Assembly: GCA_937952305.1 (NCBI GenBank)
Contig: CALFZO010000116.1
Location: 62,001 to 126,000 of the forward strand
Direction: 5' to 3'
DNA from: an uncultured Anaerolineales bacterium
Lineage (GTDB): Bacteria > Chloroflexota > Anaerolineae > Anaerolineales > UBA6663
DNA length: 64,000 nt
The notes under the pieces are model-generated. The model was not told where the DNA came from. It was given only the letters and a program-made list of their open reading frames with translations, and searched no databases. This document shows, one piece after another, positions 23,018-32,316 of this stretch. Each line of letters starts with the position of its first letter. The stretch's first letter is position 1. The position numbers and the translations under genes were made by a program.

Positions 23018-25081
23018 TCAGTCGCGCGCCACCAGCATGAGCGTGATATCGTCGGATTGCGGCGCCCCGCCGACAAAGGCCGCCACGTCCGCACGCAGGG
23101 CCGCGTACACGGACCGCAAGGGTAGTTCCGGGCCGGCGCGCAGCCCGGCCAGCAGCCGGCTTTCGCCGTACTCGGCCTGGGCGGCGTTGGCGGCCTCGGT
23201 CACGCCGTCGGTGTAGAGCGCCAGCAACTCGCCGGGCGCCAGCGTCACCGTCTCGCCGCGCCAGGTCACGTCGTCCAGGGCGCCCAGCGGCGGACCGGTG
23301 CGGCGCAGCGCAGCGCGCAGTTGGCCGCTGGCGCGCTCCAGGACCAGCGGCGGGTTGTGGCCGGCGTTGGCGTAGCACAGCCGGCCGGTGGCCGGATCCA
23401 GCACGCCGTAGAAGACGGTCACGAACATCTCGGCGCGCGAGTCGGCCAGCAGCCGGCCGTTGACGGCCGCCAACACGCCGGCCGGGTCCTGCGGCTGGGC
23501 GCTGGCGAAAGTCCGCAGCAGCGTCCGGCTGAGGGCCATGTACAGCGCCGCGCCGGTGCCTTTGTCGGCGACGTCGGCCACCACCAGGCCGAGGCGGCCG
23601 TCTGGCAGGTCGACGAAGTCGAAGAAATCGCCGGACGTCTCGCGGGCCGAGTCCAGGCCGGCCGCGATCTGCCAGCCGGGCAGCTGCGGCACGCGATCCG
23701 GCAGGAAGCTGGCCTGGATGCGCCCGGCCAATTCCAGTTCCTGGGTCATCTTCTGATGGGCCAGGGCCTGGGCATACACTTCCGCCCGGCGCAGGGCCGA
23801 GGCGATCTGCGCGGCCAGCCCTTCCAGCCCCGGCTGGTACTGCGTGATCGGCGCGCCGCCGTAATCGGCCAGAAGCTGGCGCCGCATCCGGTACGCCAGG
23901 CCGCCCAGCGCCTGCGCCGAGGCCTGGTCACGGATCGGGAGCACGATCAAGCTGACGGAGTCGTCCGGCGCGGCCGCCCAGGGCAAGGCGGCGCCGGCCC
24001 CGAAGACGCGCGTTTCAGCGACCGGCCTCCACCACTCCCAGAAAATCTCCGGCAGCAGGTCGCTGTCTTCCGGCTGATGATACAGGCGCCGGTCCGGCCA
24101 CAGCCGGATCTCCAGCCGGCCGGGCGGCAGCATGGCCGGCACGTGCTCGCGCAACAGATCCGGCAGAGCCGTGGCGTCCGGCGGCGCCACCATGAGCGCG
24201 CGGCCCAGCGCCTCCAACCGATTCAATTGACGCGCCTGCTGACGGCTGCGCTCAGAGGCCTGGCTGAGCTGCCGGGCCAGGCGGGCCACCAGCCAGAGGC
24301 CGGCCAGCAAGAACAGGTAGGCGCCCAAGCCCAGGGCCGTGTGCAGGGCGGCCGCCAGGACGCTGAACGGCAGGGGCAGCGCCGGCAGCAGCAGGGCATT
24401 CAGCACAAACCCGAACATCACGCCCGCCGTGAGCGTGGCCTGCCACTCCGGCGCCATGAGCGCCCGCACGATCAGCAAGTAACCGACGATCACGGCGCCG
24501 CCCACCAGCAGATAGACGGCGACCGCCGCCGCGACCGGTCCAAAGGCCGCCAACTGAAAGCCGGCCGCCGGGAACCCGCCGCCCGCGGCCTGATAGGCGC
24601 GCATCGCGAGCAGGCCGCCGCCGACGCCGATGACGATGTTGAAGGCGGCATTGCGCGCCTGGCTCAACGCGCTGGCCGGCCGGCCCAGCAGCCGCCGGTT
24701 ATAGGCCAGGTCCAGCAGGGTGCTGAGCACGGTGAGCCACAACGCCGGCGGCCCGAAGATCAGCAGAGCCGACCAGGTGACGACGCCGTCCAACGCGCCC
24801 TCGGCGGAGGCGTATTGGCCCGGACGCAGCTCGGTGTAGATGAAGAACGTCTGGCGGCTCACCAGCCAGGCCAGGCCGCCGAGCAGCCCCAAGCGCGGCC
24901 ACTCGGCCATGAACACGGCCACAGGCGTGGCCTGGGTGAGCCCGCTCAGGCTGAGGGCCGCCAGAGGCAGGCAGACCAGGCCACAGACGACATCGCCGAG
25001 CACGCCGGCCTGGGTCGTCGGGTCGAGCGTCCGCACAGCCGGCCAGGAACGGGCCAGCAGTGCCAACAGATGAGAGCGCAT
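23018..25081 (-). CDS. membrane-bound SpoIIE-type PP2C protein phosphatase
   Basis: 687 residues from the ATG at 25081; a longer start at 25123 would overlap sbcD by 19 bases. The N-terminal 250 residues hold about seven membrane segments. A coiled-coil signalling helix (about 260-290) and a GAF-like region (about 295-430) follow. The catalytic PP2C/SpoIIE domain (about 455-687) has SGDFFDFV, VADVADKGTGAALYMA, a NAGHNPPLV motif and the final SDDITLMLV. RsbU/SpoIIE-type phosphatases dephosphorylate anti-anti-sigma proteins in stress responses. No STAS or anti-sigma gene is next to it. It lies between sbcD and sbcC in one strand run, so it may report stress to or from the repair operon. Confidence 0.92.
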   Translation of the reverse strand: MRSHLLALLARSWPAVRTLDPTTQAGVLGDVVCGLVCLPLAALSLSGLTQATPVAVFMAEWPRLGLLGGLAWLVSRQTFFIYTELRPGQYASAEGALDGVVTWSALLIFGPPALWLTVLSTLLDLAYNRRLLGRPASALSQARNAAFNIVIGVGGGLLAMRAYQAAGGGFPAAGFQLAAFGPVAAAVAVYLLVGGAVIVGYLLIVRALMAPEWQATLTAGVMFGFVLNALLLPALPLPFSVLAAALHTALGLGAYLFLLAGLWLVARLARQLSQASERSRQQARQLNRLEALGRALMVAPPDATALPDLLREHVPAMLPPGRLEIRLWPDRRLYHQPEDSDLLPEIFWEWWRPVAETRVFGAGAALPWAAAPDDSVSLIVLPIRDQASAQALGGLAYRMRRQLLADYGGAPITQYQPGLEGLAAQIASALRRAEVYAQALAHQKMTQELELAGRIQASFLPDRVPQLPGWQIAAGLDSARETSGDFFDFVDLPDGRLGLVVADVADKGTGAALYMALSRTLLRTFASAQPQDPAGVLAAVNGRLLADSRAEMFVTVFYGVLDPATGRLCYANAGHNPPLVLERASGQLRAALRRTGPPLGALDDVTWRGETVTLAPGELLALYTDGVTEAANAAQAEYGESRLLAGLRAGPELPLRSVYAALRADVAAFVGGAPQSDDITLMLVARD

Positions 25082-25104
25082 CTTTCTCAGCGGGGGCAGC
25101 GGCC

Positions 25105-26355
25105 TCAGCCGGGGTCCTGCCACAGGCTTTCGGCCGTCTGCAACAATTGCTGCGTGCGTTCGGCCGGCTTGTTCTTAGCCGCGCAGTAGCGTTCCAGCCA
25201 CTGGGCCGGCGTCAGCGCTTCGGCGGCGGCGCCCACGCCGGGCACGCGCACCGCCCGTTCCACCTCCACGCCCACGCCCGCGATATTGGCGACCTCGGCC
25301 GTGGTCAGCGCCTGCTCCACCTCGCGCCGGCGCAGTTGGGCCTCCTGGCCCTCGTCCAGCCGCACCTTGACGCGCACGATAGCGCCGCGCAGGCTGCGCG
25401 CCGCGAGCCGTTCGACGACCAGGGCGGTGGGGTCTTCGGCCGCGCGCGCGTCCACGTCCACGACCACGAACGGCCGCGCCTGGACGGGCACGAACTCCCA
25501 GCGCGTGGCGCCGCGCGCCAGTTCCAGCCAGCAGAAGCCTTTGGGTTCGGCGGCCTCGCCGAAATCGATGCGCTCCAGCGAGCCGGAGTAGACCAACGGC
25601 GGCATCTCCGGCCGCGTCTCGCGGTCGCCGCGCGTCAGGTCCTGGTGCTTGTGGATATGCCCGAGGGCCACGTAATCCCAGGCCGGCTCGGCCAGCGCCG
25701 ACTTCGGCACGGCCAGGTCGCGGCCGGTCATCACGCTGCGCTCGGACCCGAAAACGGCGCCGGCCACGGTGAAGTGCCCGGCCAGCAGGCGCGGCATGGG
25801 CTGCTCGGCGGCCTGCCCGGCCAGGTCGGCCAGCGTCTCGGTGACCACGGCCTCCAGGGCGCGGTCCAGCGCCTCCAAGGACGCCTCGCGGTGTTCTTCG
25901 CGCGCCAGCAGGCGGTTGCGCACCGGGAACGGCATCCAGGCCAGGAAGAGCGGGCCGCGCCGGGTCTCGAAGACGCGCCCGCCCGGCGCCCGCCCGACCG
26001 TGATGTTGGGCACCTCCAGCGTGCTAAAGATGTCGATGGACGTGGCGCGCGCGGCCAGGTTGGGCAGATCGTGGTTGCCCACCAGCATAAAGACCGGCAC
26101 GCGCTCGGCCAGACGCTTAATGCGGCGCGCGAACTCGCGCTGCTGGGTCGGGTCCGGGTCGCGCGTCTTGAAAGCGTCGCCGGCGAACAGCACCAGGTCG
26201 GCGGCGTGGTCCACGGCATAGGCGCAGACCTCGTCTAGCCGGTCCAGGAAATCGCGGATGCGGCTGGAGATCCCGGTCTGCGGATCGAGCTTGCCGTAGT
26301 TTTCCATGCCGACGTGCAGGTCGGCGAAGTGCAGGACGCGGATGGGGTCAGTCAT
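25105..26355 (-). CDS. sbcD: SbcD/Mre11-type nuclease (exonuclease subunit D)
   Basis: 416 residues. The ATG at 26355 (MTDPIRVLHFADLHVG) was preferred to an upstream TTG because it begins the family sequence directly. The metallophosphoesterase motifs are complete: FADLHVG, FAGDAFKTRD, VGNHD, AGHFTV and GHIHKHQ. SbcD nicks and degrades DNA ends together with SbcC. The C-terminal 130 residues form the capping/SbcC-binding part. It follows ung by 78 bases and precedes the phosphatase gene by 23. Confidence 0.95.
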   Translation of the reverse strand: MTDPIRVLHFADLHVGMENYGKLDPQTGISSRIRDFLDRLDEVCAYAVDHAADLVLFAGDAFKTRDPDPTQQREFARRIKRLAERVPVFMLVGNHDLPNLAARATSIDIFSTLEVPNITVGRAPGGRVFETRRGPLFLAWMPFPVRNRLLAREEHREASLEALDRALEAVVTETLADLAGQAAEQPMPRLLAGHFTVAGAVFGSERSVMTGRDLAVPKSALAEPAWDYVALGHIHKHQDLTRGDRETRPEMPPLVYSGSLERIDFGEAAEPKGFCWLELARGATRWEFVPVQARPFVVVDVDARAAEDPTALVVERLAARSLRGAIVRVKVRLDEGQEAQLRRREVEQALTTAEVANIAGVGVEVERAVRVPGVGAAAEALTPAQWLERYCAAKNKPAERTQQLLQTAESLWQDPG

Positions 26356-26433
26356 AGGCTGGAAAGGCCAAAACAACTCCTACTGACAGCGCGTTGGTCA
26401 GGCATCAGAGATCAGTGGTCAGTCGGTCAGTGA

Positions 26434-27096
26434 TCAGTCCGGGATCTGCCAGTCGATCTCGGGCCGGCCGGCGGCGCGCAAGGCGGCGTTGATCTTGGAA
26501 AACGGCCGGCTGCCGAAGAAACCGTTGTGGGCCGACAGCGGCGACGGGTGGGCGGATTGGATGATGACGTGCCGGCTGGTGTCGATCAGGCTGGCCTTCT
26601 TGCGCGCGTACGCGCCCCACAGGACGAAGACCACGCGCTCCGGCTTGGCGTTGACGGCCTGGATCACGGCGTCGGTGAAGGTCTCCCAGCCGCGGTCCTT
26701 GTGGGAGTTGGCCTGCCCGGAGCGCACGGTGAGCACGGCATTGAGCAGCAGCACGCCCTGGCGCGCCCAGTGCTCCAGGTTGCCGTGCGCCGGGAGCGAG
26801 CAGCCCAGGTCGGCCTGCAGCTCCTGGAAGATGTTGACCAGCGACGGCGGGGCGGGCACGCCGCGCCGCACCGAGAAGCACAGGCCGTGCGCCTGGCCGG
26901 GGCCGTGATAGGGGTCCTGGCCCAGGATCAGCACGCTGACCTGTTCGTACGGCGTCAGGTACAGCGCGGAGAAGACTTCTTTGTCCGGCGGGAAGACCGG
27001 GGACTTGCGCCGTTCTTCCTTAACAAAGCTCTGCAGCGTCGCCCAGTAGGGCTTCTGCGTTTCCTCGAGCAGCACTGGTCGCCAGCTGGTTTCCAT
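26434..27096 (-). CDS. ung: uracil-DNA glycosylase, family 1
   Basis: 220 residues. The ATG at 27096 (METSWRPVLLEETQKPYW) matches the usual family start; the longer frame begins with TTG. The water-activating motif GQDPYHG is near residue 62, the uracil-binding loop region includes GLCFSV, and the minor-groove loop is HPSPLSAHNGFFG. It removes uracil from DNA as the first step of base excision repair. It follows a membrane-protein gene by 58 bases and precedes sbcD, so it is likely part of a repair operon. Confidence 0.97.
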   Translation of the reverse strand: METSWRPVLLEETQKPYWATLQSFVKEERRKSPVFPPDKEVFSALYLTPYEQVSVLILGQDPYHGPGQAHGLCFSVRRGVPAPPSLVNIFQELQADLGCSLPAHGNLEHWARQGVLLLNAVLTVRSGQANSHKDRGWETFTDAVIQAVNAKPERVVFVLWGAYARKKASLIDTSRHVIIQSAHPSPLSAHNGFFGSRPFSKINAALRAAGRPEIDWQIPD

Positions 27097-27154
27097 GCGT
27101 CGTATCCCGTTTGGAGAAGCGTGATGGCGCCGCAATTGTACCGTAGCCGGTGTT

Positions 27155-27733
27155 TCAGACCACGCGCCGGGTCAGCGTCACGCGATCCAGCACCAGCCGC
27201 TTGGCGGCGCCGCGCAGGCTCAGGCGGAACTCCAGCTCGTTGTCGTCGCGCAGCAGGTAGAAGTCCAACGGGAAGTCCTGGTAGGCGTCCGCGCGGCGAA
27301 AGTCCTGAGTGGTCAGTGTGCGCAGCGCGATCAGCTTGCGCCCGCGGCGGGCGGCCACGTCCAGGTCCACCAGCGGCTCATCGCCGGCCAGGCTGTTGAC
27401 CTTCAGCCGGAAGACGGCGCGGTAGCGGCCCCGGCCGAGAGGCTGGCGCGGCCCGTGCACGGCCCACTCGCAGCGCTCGCGCGCGTCCAACTCCCAGGCG
27501 CCGTCGCCGGCCGGCTGCCCCGTGAGCGCGATCAGTTCATTGTCGCGCACGCGCCAGGCCTTGAATGGCGAGAAGCCGGCGTGCTGATAGAGGGAGAGCA
27601 CGGCCACCGGCACGGCAAAGGCCAGCACCACCCAGGCGCCGTCCACCTGGCCGCCAGCCGCCAAATCGAAGACGGCCGCGGCCAGCGCCGTGGAGGCGCC
27701 GACGATGAATTGAGCCACGTAATCCTCACGCAT
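27155..27733 (-). CDS. two-TM membrane protein with beta-rich C-terminal domain
   Basis: 192 residues. Two hydrophobic segments (about 7-25 and 32-50) are followed by a soluble beta-rich region of about 135 residues, with no recognised motif. It is the first gene after the promoter at 27758-27786 and lies just upstream of ung, so it would be the leader gene of the ung-sbcD-phosphatase-sbcC run. Its function is unknown. The LexA-like box in its promoter suggests DNA-damage control. Confidence 0.72.
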   Translation of the reverse strand: MREDYVAQFIVGASTALAAAVFDLAAGGQVDGAWVVLAFAVPVAVLSLYQHAGFSPFKAWRVRDNELIALTGQPAGDGAWELDARERCEWAVHGPRQPLGRGRYRAVFRLKVNSLAGDEPLVDLDVAARRGRKLIALRTLTTQDFRRADAYQDFPLDFYLLRDDNELEFRLSLRGAAKRLVLDRVTLTRRVV

Positions 27734-27757
27734 AAGTCGTCCCCGGGAGCATTACCA

Positions 27758-27786
27758 ACTATATAAAACATTTGTTCTGTTGGCAA
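27758..27786 (-). promoter_or_regulatory. sigma-70-like promoter of the repair operon
   Basis: On the minus strand TTGCCA (27786-27781), a 17-base spacer and TATAGT (27763-27758). The spacer is filled by a Din-box-like operator. Confidence 0.78.
27766..27777 (-). promoter_or_regulatory. LexA/Din-box-like operator GAACAAATGTTT
   Basis: It matches the Gram-positive-type LexA box GAACATATGTTC at 10 of 12 positions and lies between -35 and -10, where a repressor would block polymerase. A related site, AGAACAGATGTAT, is in the recA promoter. Confidence 0.6.
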
Positions 27787-27851
27787 AGCGCGAGACTCCG
27801 GGAGTGGATTGGCCGTTGGTGGCCAAATTCAGGCGCCCTGCCCGCACCAGT

Positions 27852-27946
27852 GGCTGCGCCCCTGGCGCCGGGCACAGGCGAGCGGAGCAGCGGGCATCCT
27901 GAGCGGAGCGAGTCCCAACGCGCAGCGTTGGGCGCGAAGTCGAAGG
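27852..27946 (+). repeat. dispersed intergenic repeat, copy 1
   Basis: This starts GGCTGCGCCCCTGGCGC and ends GCGAAGTCGAAGG, with an internal CCCAACGC/GCGTTGGG hairpin. A shorter relative lies at 56695-56751. It fills part of the 479-base gap between the repair operon promoter and mtnA, where no gene is seen. Confidence 0.5.
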
Positions 27947-28068
27947 GGCCGGCCAAAAAAGAGAGTTGCACCCGCCTCCGGGAGTGGGGCAGCGCGCGGA
28001 GAGGTCGGAAACCCCCCAGGCCCGGCAGCGCCGCTTCTCGGCGCACCGACCTTCAACGAGCGCTCCCC

Positions 28069-28096
28069 TTTACACGCCTCCCCCGCGTGCTATAAT
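28069..28096 (+). promoter_or_regulatory. promoter of the mtnA operon
   Basis: TTTACA (28069-28074), a 16-base spacer ending TGC, and TATAAT (28091-28096), an extended -10. Transcription should start near 28103. Confidence 0.78.
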
Positions 28097-28102
28097 CGCG
28101 CT

Positions 28103-28157
28103 CGCTCGACCCCGCTTGCGCCCGCAAGCGCGCGCTCTCGCTTCGAGAGCGTTTTTT
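28103..28157 (+). ncRNA. short leader with two hairpins and intrinsic terminator
   Basis: From the predicted start there are only two helices: CGCTTGCG/CGCAAGCG (28113-28130) and CGCTCTCG/CGAGAGCG (28133-28151), the second followed by six T. It is either an attenuator in front of mtnA or a 55-base independent RNA. It is too small to be a known SAM or SAH riboswitch. Confidence 0.5.
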
Positions 28158-28212
28158 GTGCGCCCCGCCCTGGCAGCCAGGCCAGGGACAGGCGACGAGG
28201 CTAACGCGAAGA

Positions 28213-29256
<1,044 letters not shown>

Positions 29257-29312
29257 TCGGCTGATTAACGTTCGGGCGCACCGCCGTGCGTCCCCTCAGG
29301 CGCTCTCTGCCC

Positions 29313-30266
29313 ATGCACATCCTCTTCACCGGCTCCATCGCTTACGATTACCTGATGACCTTCCCCGGCTACTTCAAGGATCACATCCTGCCGGACCGGC
29401 TCGAATCGCTGAGCTTGAGCTTCCTGGTCGATTCGATGACGCGCCAGCGCGGCGGCACGGCGCCCAACATCGCCTACACGCACGCGCTGCTGGGCGGCCG
29501 CCCGGCCGTCATGGCCACCGTCGGCGAGGACTTCGCCGACTACCGCCTGTGGCTGGAGCAGCATGGCGTCGACTGCCAGGCCGTCAAGGTCATCCCGGGC
29601 ACCTTCACGGCTTCCTTCTTCGCCAACACCGACCGCGCCAACGCGCAGATCGCGTCGTTCTATCCCGGCGCCATGGCCTACGCCGCCGTCCAATCGCTGC
29701 ACGATCTGGTCGAGCGGCCGGACGTCGTCGTGATCTCGCCCAACTCCCCGGACGCCATGCGCAAGTTCGTGCGCGAGTGCAAGGCGCTCGGCATCCGCTA
29801 CGTCTATGATCCCAGCCAGCAGCTGGCGCGCATGACCGCCGACGTGGTGCGCGAGGACGTCGACGGCGCCTGGATGCTGACCGTGAACGACTACGAGTTC
29901 GGCCTGATCGAGAAGATGACGGGCTGGGATGAGGCGACCGCCCAGCAGCACGTGGCCGTGCTGGTGATCACGCGCGGCGAGAAAGGCGCCACCATCTTCG
30001 CCGGCGGCGTGCGCACCGACGTCTCGATCGTGCCCGCCAGACAGGTGGTCGACCCGACCGGCGTCGGCGACGCCTTCCGGGCCGGCCTGCTGCGCGGCGT
30101 GGCCGCCGGCTGGCCCTGGCCGTTGTGCGGCCAGGTGGGCGCGCTGGCCGCCACCTACTGCCTCGAGCACAACGGGCCGCAGAGCCACCACTACTCCCGC
30201 GCCGAATTCCTGATGCGCTTCCGCGAGCACTTCGACGACGTCGAGCTGCTCAACGAGCTCTTTTGA
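29313..30266 (+). CDS. PfkB-family kinase, probable adenosine kinase
   Basis: 317 residues from the ATG at 29313 (MHILFTGSIAYDYLM). PfkB signature 1 is GGTAPNIAYTHALLGG followed by VGEDFADY. Signature 2 is DPTGVGDAFRAGLLRG near residue 250, containing the catalytic Asp of GD. The family includes ribokinase, fructokinase and adenosine kinase. The location between mtnA and ahcY argues for adenosine kinase, because adenosylhomocysteinase releases adenosine that must be removed to pull the reaction. That assignment rests on context. The GSIAYD start is also typical of bacterial adenosine kinase-like proteins. Confidence 0.85.
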   Translation: MHILFTGSIAYDYLMTFPGYFKDHILPDRLESLSLSFLVDSMTRQRGGTAPNIAYTHALLGGRPAVMATVGEDFADYRLWLEQHGVDCQAVKVIPGTFTASFFANTDRANAQIASFYPGAMAYAAVQSLHDLVERPDVVVISPNSPDAMRKFVRECKALGIRYVYDPSQQLARMTADVVREDVDGAWMLTVNDYEFGLIEKMTGWDEATAQQHVAVLVITRGEKGATIFAGGVRTDVSIVPARQVVDPTGVGDAFRAGLLRGVAAGWPWPLCGQVGALAATYCLEHNGPQSHHYSRAEFLMRFREHFDDVELLNELF

Positions 30267-30315
30267 CCTAGCGCGTGATCGTTATTGGCGACCGCACATT
30301 CGCAAGGAGAACTCA

Positions 30316-31578
30316 GTGACCAAGGAACACGATATCAAGAACCCCAAGCTGGCCGAGGGCGGCCGCTACCGCATCCAGTGGGCCGAGCAGGAGATGCCGG
30401 TGCTGCGCCAGCTGTACGAGCGCTTCAAGACGGAACAGCCGCTCAAGGGCGTGCGCGTCTCGGCCTGCCTGCACGTCACGGCCGAGACCGCCAACCTGAT
30501 GCGCACGCTGCAGGCCGGCGGCGCCGACGTGGTGCTGGCGGCCTCCAACCCGCTCTCCACCCAGGATGACGTGGCCGCCTCGCTGGTGGCCCACGACGAG
30601 ATCCCGGTCTTCGCCATCAAGGGCGAGGACACCGATACCTACTACAAGCACCTGCGCGCCGCGCTGGATCACAAGCCGCACCTGACCATGGACGACGGCT
30701 GCGACCTGGTGAGCATGATCCACAAGAGCCGCACCGAGCTGCTGGACGGCATCGTCGGCGGAACCGAGGAGACTACCACCGGCGTCATCCGCCTGCGCGC
30801 CATGCAGGCCACCGGCGTGCTGCAGTACCCGGTGCTGGCCGTCAACGACTCGGCCACCAAGCACTTCTTCGACAACCGCTACGGCACCGGCCAGAGCACC
30901 ATCGACGGCATCGTGCGCGCCACCAACGTCCTGCTGGCCGGCAAGGTCTTCGTGGTGGCCGGCTACGGCTGGTGCGGGCGCGGCCTGGCCTCGCGCGCGC
31001 GCGGCCTGGGCGCCAACGTCGTCGTCACCGAAATCGATCCGCTCAAGGCCCTGGAGGCCGTGATGGACGGCTTCAGCGTGATGCCCATGCACCAGGCCGC
31101 CCAGGTCGGCGACGTGTTCTGCACGGTGACCGGCGACATCAACGTCCTGGACAAGCACCACTTCGAGGCCATGAAGGACGGCGCCATCGTCTCCAACTCC
31201 GGCCACTTCAACGTCGAGATCAACATCACGGCGCTGGAGGCCATGGCCACCGGCAAGCGGCGCGTGCGCGAGTTTGTGGAACAGTACACGCTCAACGACG
31301 GCCGGCGCATCAACCTGCTCGGCGAAGGCCGCCTGATCAACCTGGCCTCGGCCGAGGGGCACCCGGCCAGCGTGATGGACATGTCCTTTGCCAACCAGGC
31401 GCTGGCGGCCGAGTATATGTTCAAGAACGCCGGCCAGCTGGAGAAGAAGGTCTACACCATCCCCGAGGCAATGGACAAGGAGATTGCGCGCCTTAAGCTG
31501 CAGGCGATGGGCGTGAACATCGACACGCTCACCGACGAGCAGTTCAAGTACCTGAACTCCTGGGAAGAGGGCACCTAA
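30316..31578 (+). CDS. ahcY: adenosylhomocysteinase
   Basis: 420 residues from a GTG start with AAGGAGA seven bases upstream. Conserved blocks are SACLHVTAETANLMRTL, ASNPLSTQDDVAASL, the DDGCDLV and GGTEETTTG stretches, the NAD-binding GYGWCGRG near 215, and the SNSGHFNVEI turn. The C-terminal residues end in LDTLTDEQFKYLNSW-like form with a K/Y pair as in the archaeal/thermophile type. It hydrolyses S-adenosylhomocysteine to homocysteine and adenosine in the cytoplasm. With the upstream kinase and mtnA it forms a SAM by-product recycling operon. Confidence 0.97.
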   Translation: MTKEHDIKNPKLAEGGRYRIQWAEQEMPVLRQLYERFKTEQPLKGVRVSACLHVTAETANLMRTLQAGGADVVLAASNPLSTQDDVAASLVAHDEIPVFAIKGEDTDTYYKHLRAALDHKPHLTMDDGCDLVSMIHKSRTELLDGIVGGTEETTTGVIRLRAMQATGVLQYPVLAVNDSATKHFFDNRYGTGQSTIDGIVRATNVLLAGKVFVVAGYGWCGRGLASRARGLGANVVVTEIDPLKALEAVMDGFSVMPMHQAAQVGDVFCTVTGDINVLDKHHFEAMKDGAIVSNSGHFNVEINITALEAMATGKRRVREFVEQYTLNDGRRINLLGEGRLINLASAEGHPASVMDMSFANQALAAEYMFKNAGQLEKKVYTIPEAMDKEIARLKLQAMGVNIDTLTDEQFKYLNSWEEGT

Positions 31579-31593
31579 CCCTGGAAGGCCACC

Positions 31594-31625
31594 GAGCAGC
31601 CGCGCCCGGCCGGGCGCGGCTGCTC
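31594..31625 (+). terminator. 32-base palindrome after ahcY
   Basis: A perfect inverted repeat, GAGCAGCCGCGCCCG with CGGGCGCGGCTGCTC, lies 16 bases after the ahcY stop. It has no T-run, so it is a weak or Rho-assisted terminator, or a processing site before the next gene. Confidence 0.6.
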
Positions 31626-31638
31626 ATTCAGAAAAGCT

Positions 31639-32202
31639 ATGTCCGTCGCTGACGTCTGTTACCGCCACCCGGACCGGCACGCCGTCGAGCACTGCGAAAA
31701 GTGCCGCAAGCCGGTGTGCGGGGCCTGCCTGTGGTACGCCGAGGACGGCCTGCGCCTGTGCCCGGACCACGCCGCCGAACTGCTCCACGCCGGCGCCACC
31801 GTGATCCCGCCGGAGCGCTACGCCGAGGGCATCGCCCACAGCCAGGCGTCGGCGGCGCGTGCCGCTCAGCCGGCCGCTCCGTACCGCGGCAACAGCACCG
31901 ACCTGACCGCGCTCATGGCGGCCCTGTCCGGCTTGGGCGCGATTCTGGCCTGCGCCGGCCTGTACTACCTGCTGCCGCTGATCGCGTTCGTACTCGGCCT
32001 GGTGGCCTGGCTGCAGCAGAAGGACGCGCTGGACCCCAAACGCGCGCGCTGGATGAGCCTGGTCGGCCTGGCTGGCGGCAGCCTGTTTATCCTCGCCGTC
32101 CTGGCTGGCTTCGGGCTGGTGGCGCTGTGCTTCATCCTCCAATTCGCGCTGATCTCGTCGTCCGGCGGACCCGGCCCGGTCTTCCCCACCCCCACCCCGT
32201 AA
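31639..32202 (+). CDS. B-box-like zinc-finger membrane protein
   Basis: 187 residues. The N-terminal 45 residues contain CYRHPDRHAVEHCEKC, CGACLW and CPDH, a B-box-type zinc-binding arrangement of Cys and His. After a linker there are two or three hydrophobic segments (about 91-118 and 138-180) with a basic loop (KDALDPKRARW) between, a DUF4190-like pair. Such zinc-finger plus membrane-anchor proteins are common in Chloroflexota and Actinobacteria; their function is unknown. It is on the same strand as ahcY but separated by a strong palindrome. Confidence 0.75.
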   Translation: MSVADVCYRHPDRHAVEHCEKCRKPVCGACLWYAEDGLRLCPDHAAELLHAGATVIPPERYAEGIAHSQASAARAAQPAAPYRGNSTDLTALMAALSGLGAILACAGLYYLLPLIAFVLGLVAWLQQKDALDPKRARWMSLVGLAGGSLFILAVLAGFGLVALCFILQFALISSSGGPGPVFPTPTP

Positions 32203-32237
32203 CCCCAGCCGGCCGCCGGGTGCCTCGCTATTAAACG

Positions 32238-32269
32238 ACAACCGCTGCTCCGGCTGGAGCAGCGGTTGT
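32238..32269. terminator. bidirectional hairpin terminator
   Basis: ACAACCGCTGCTCC (32238-32251) pairs with GGAGCAGCGGTTGT (32256-32269), a perfect 14-bp stem with loop GGCT. It lies between the convergent zinc-finger gene and the secreted-protein gene. Confidence 0.8.
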
Positions 32270-32316
32270 ATGTTTCCAGGCGACGCTATCAACGGTGGGT
32301 CATGGCCCGCCGGCGG

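Noticed and set aside
28103..28157. SAM or SAH riboswitch ahead of mtnA
   Set aside because: The leader has only two short hairpins and no space for a known aptamer. I kept it as an attenuator or short RNA of unknown type.
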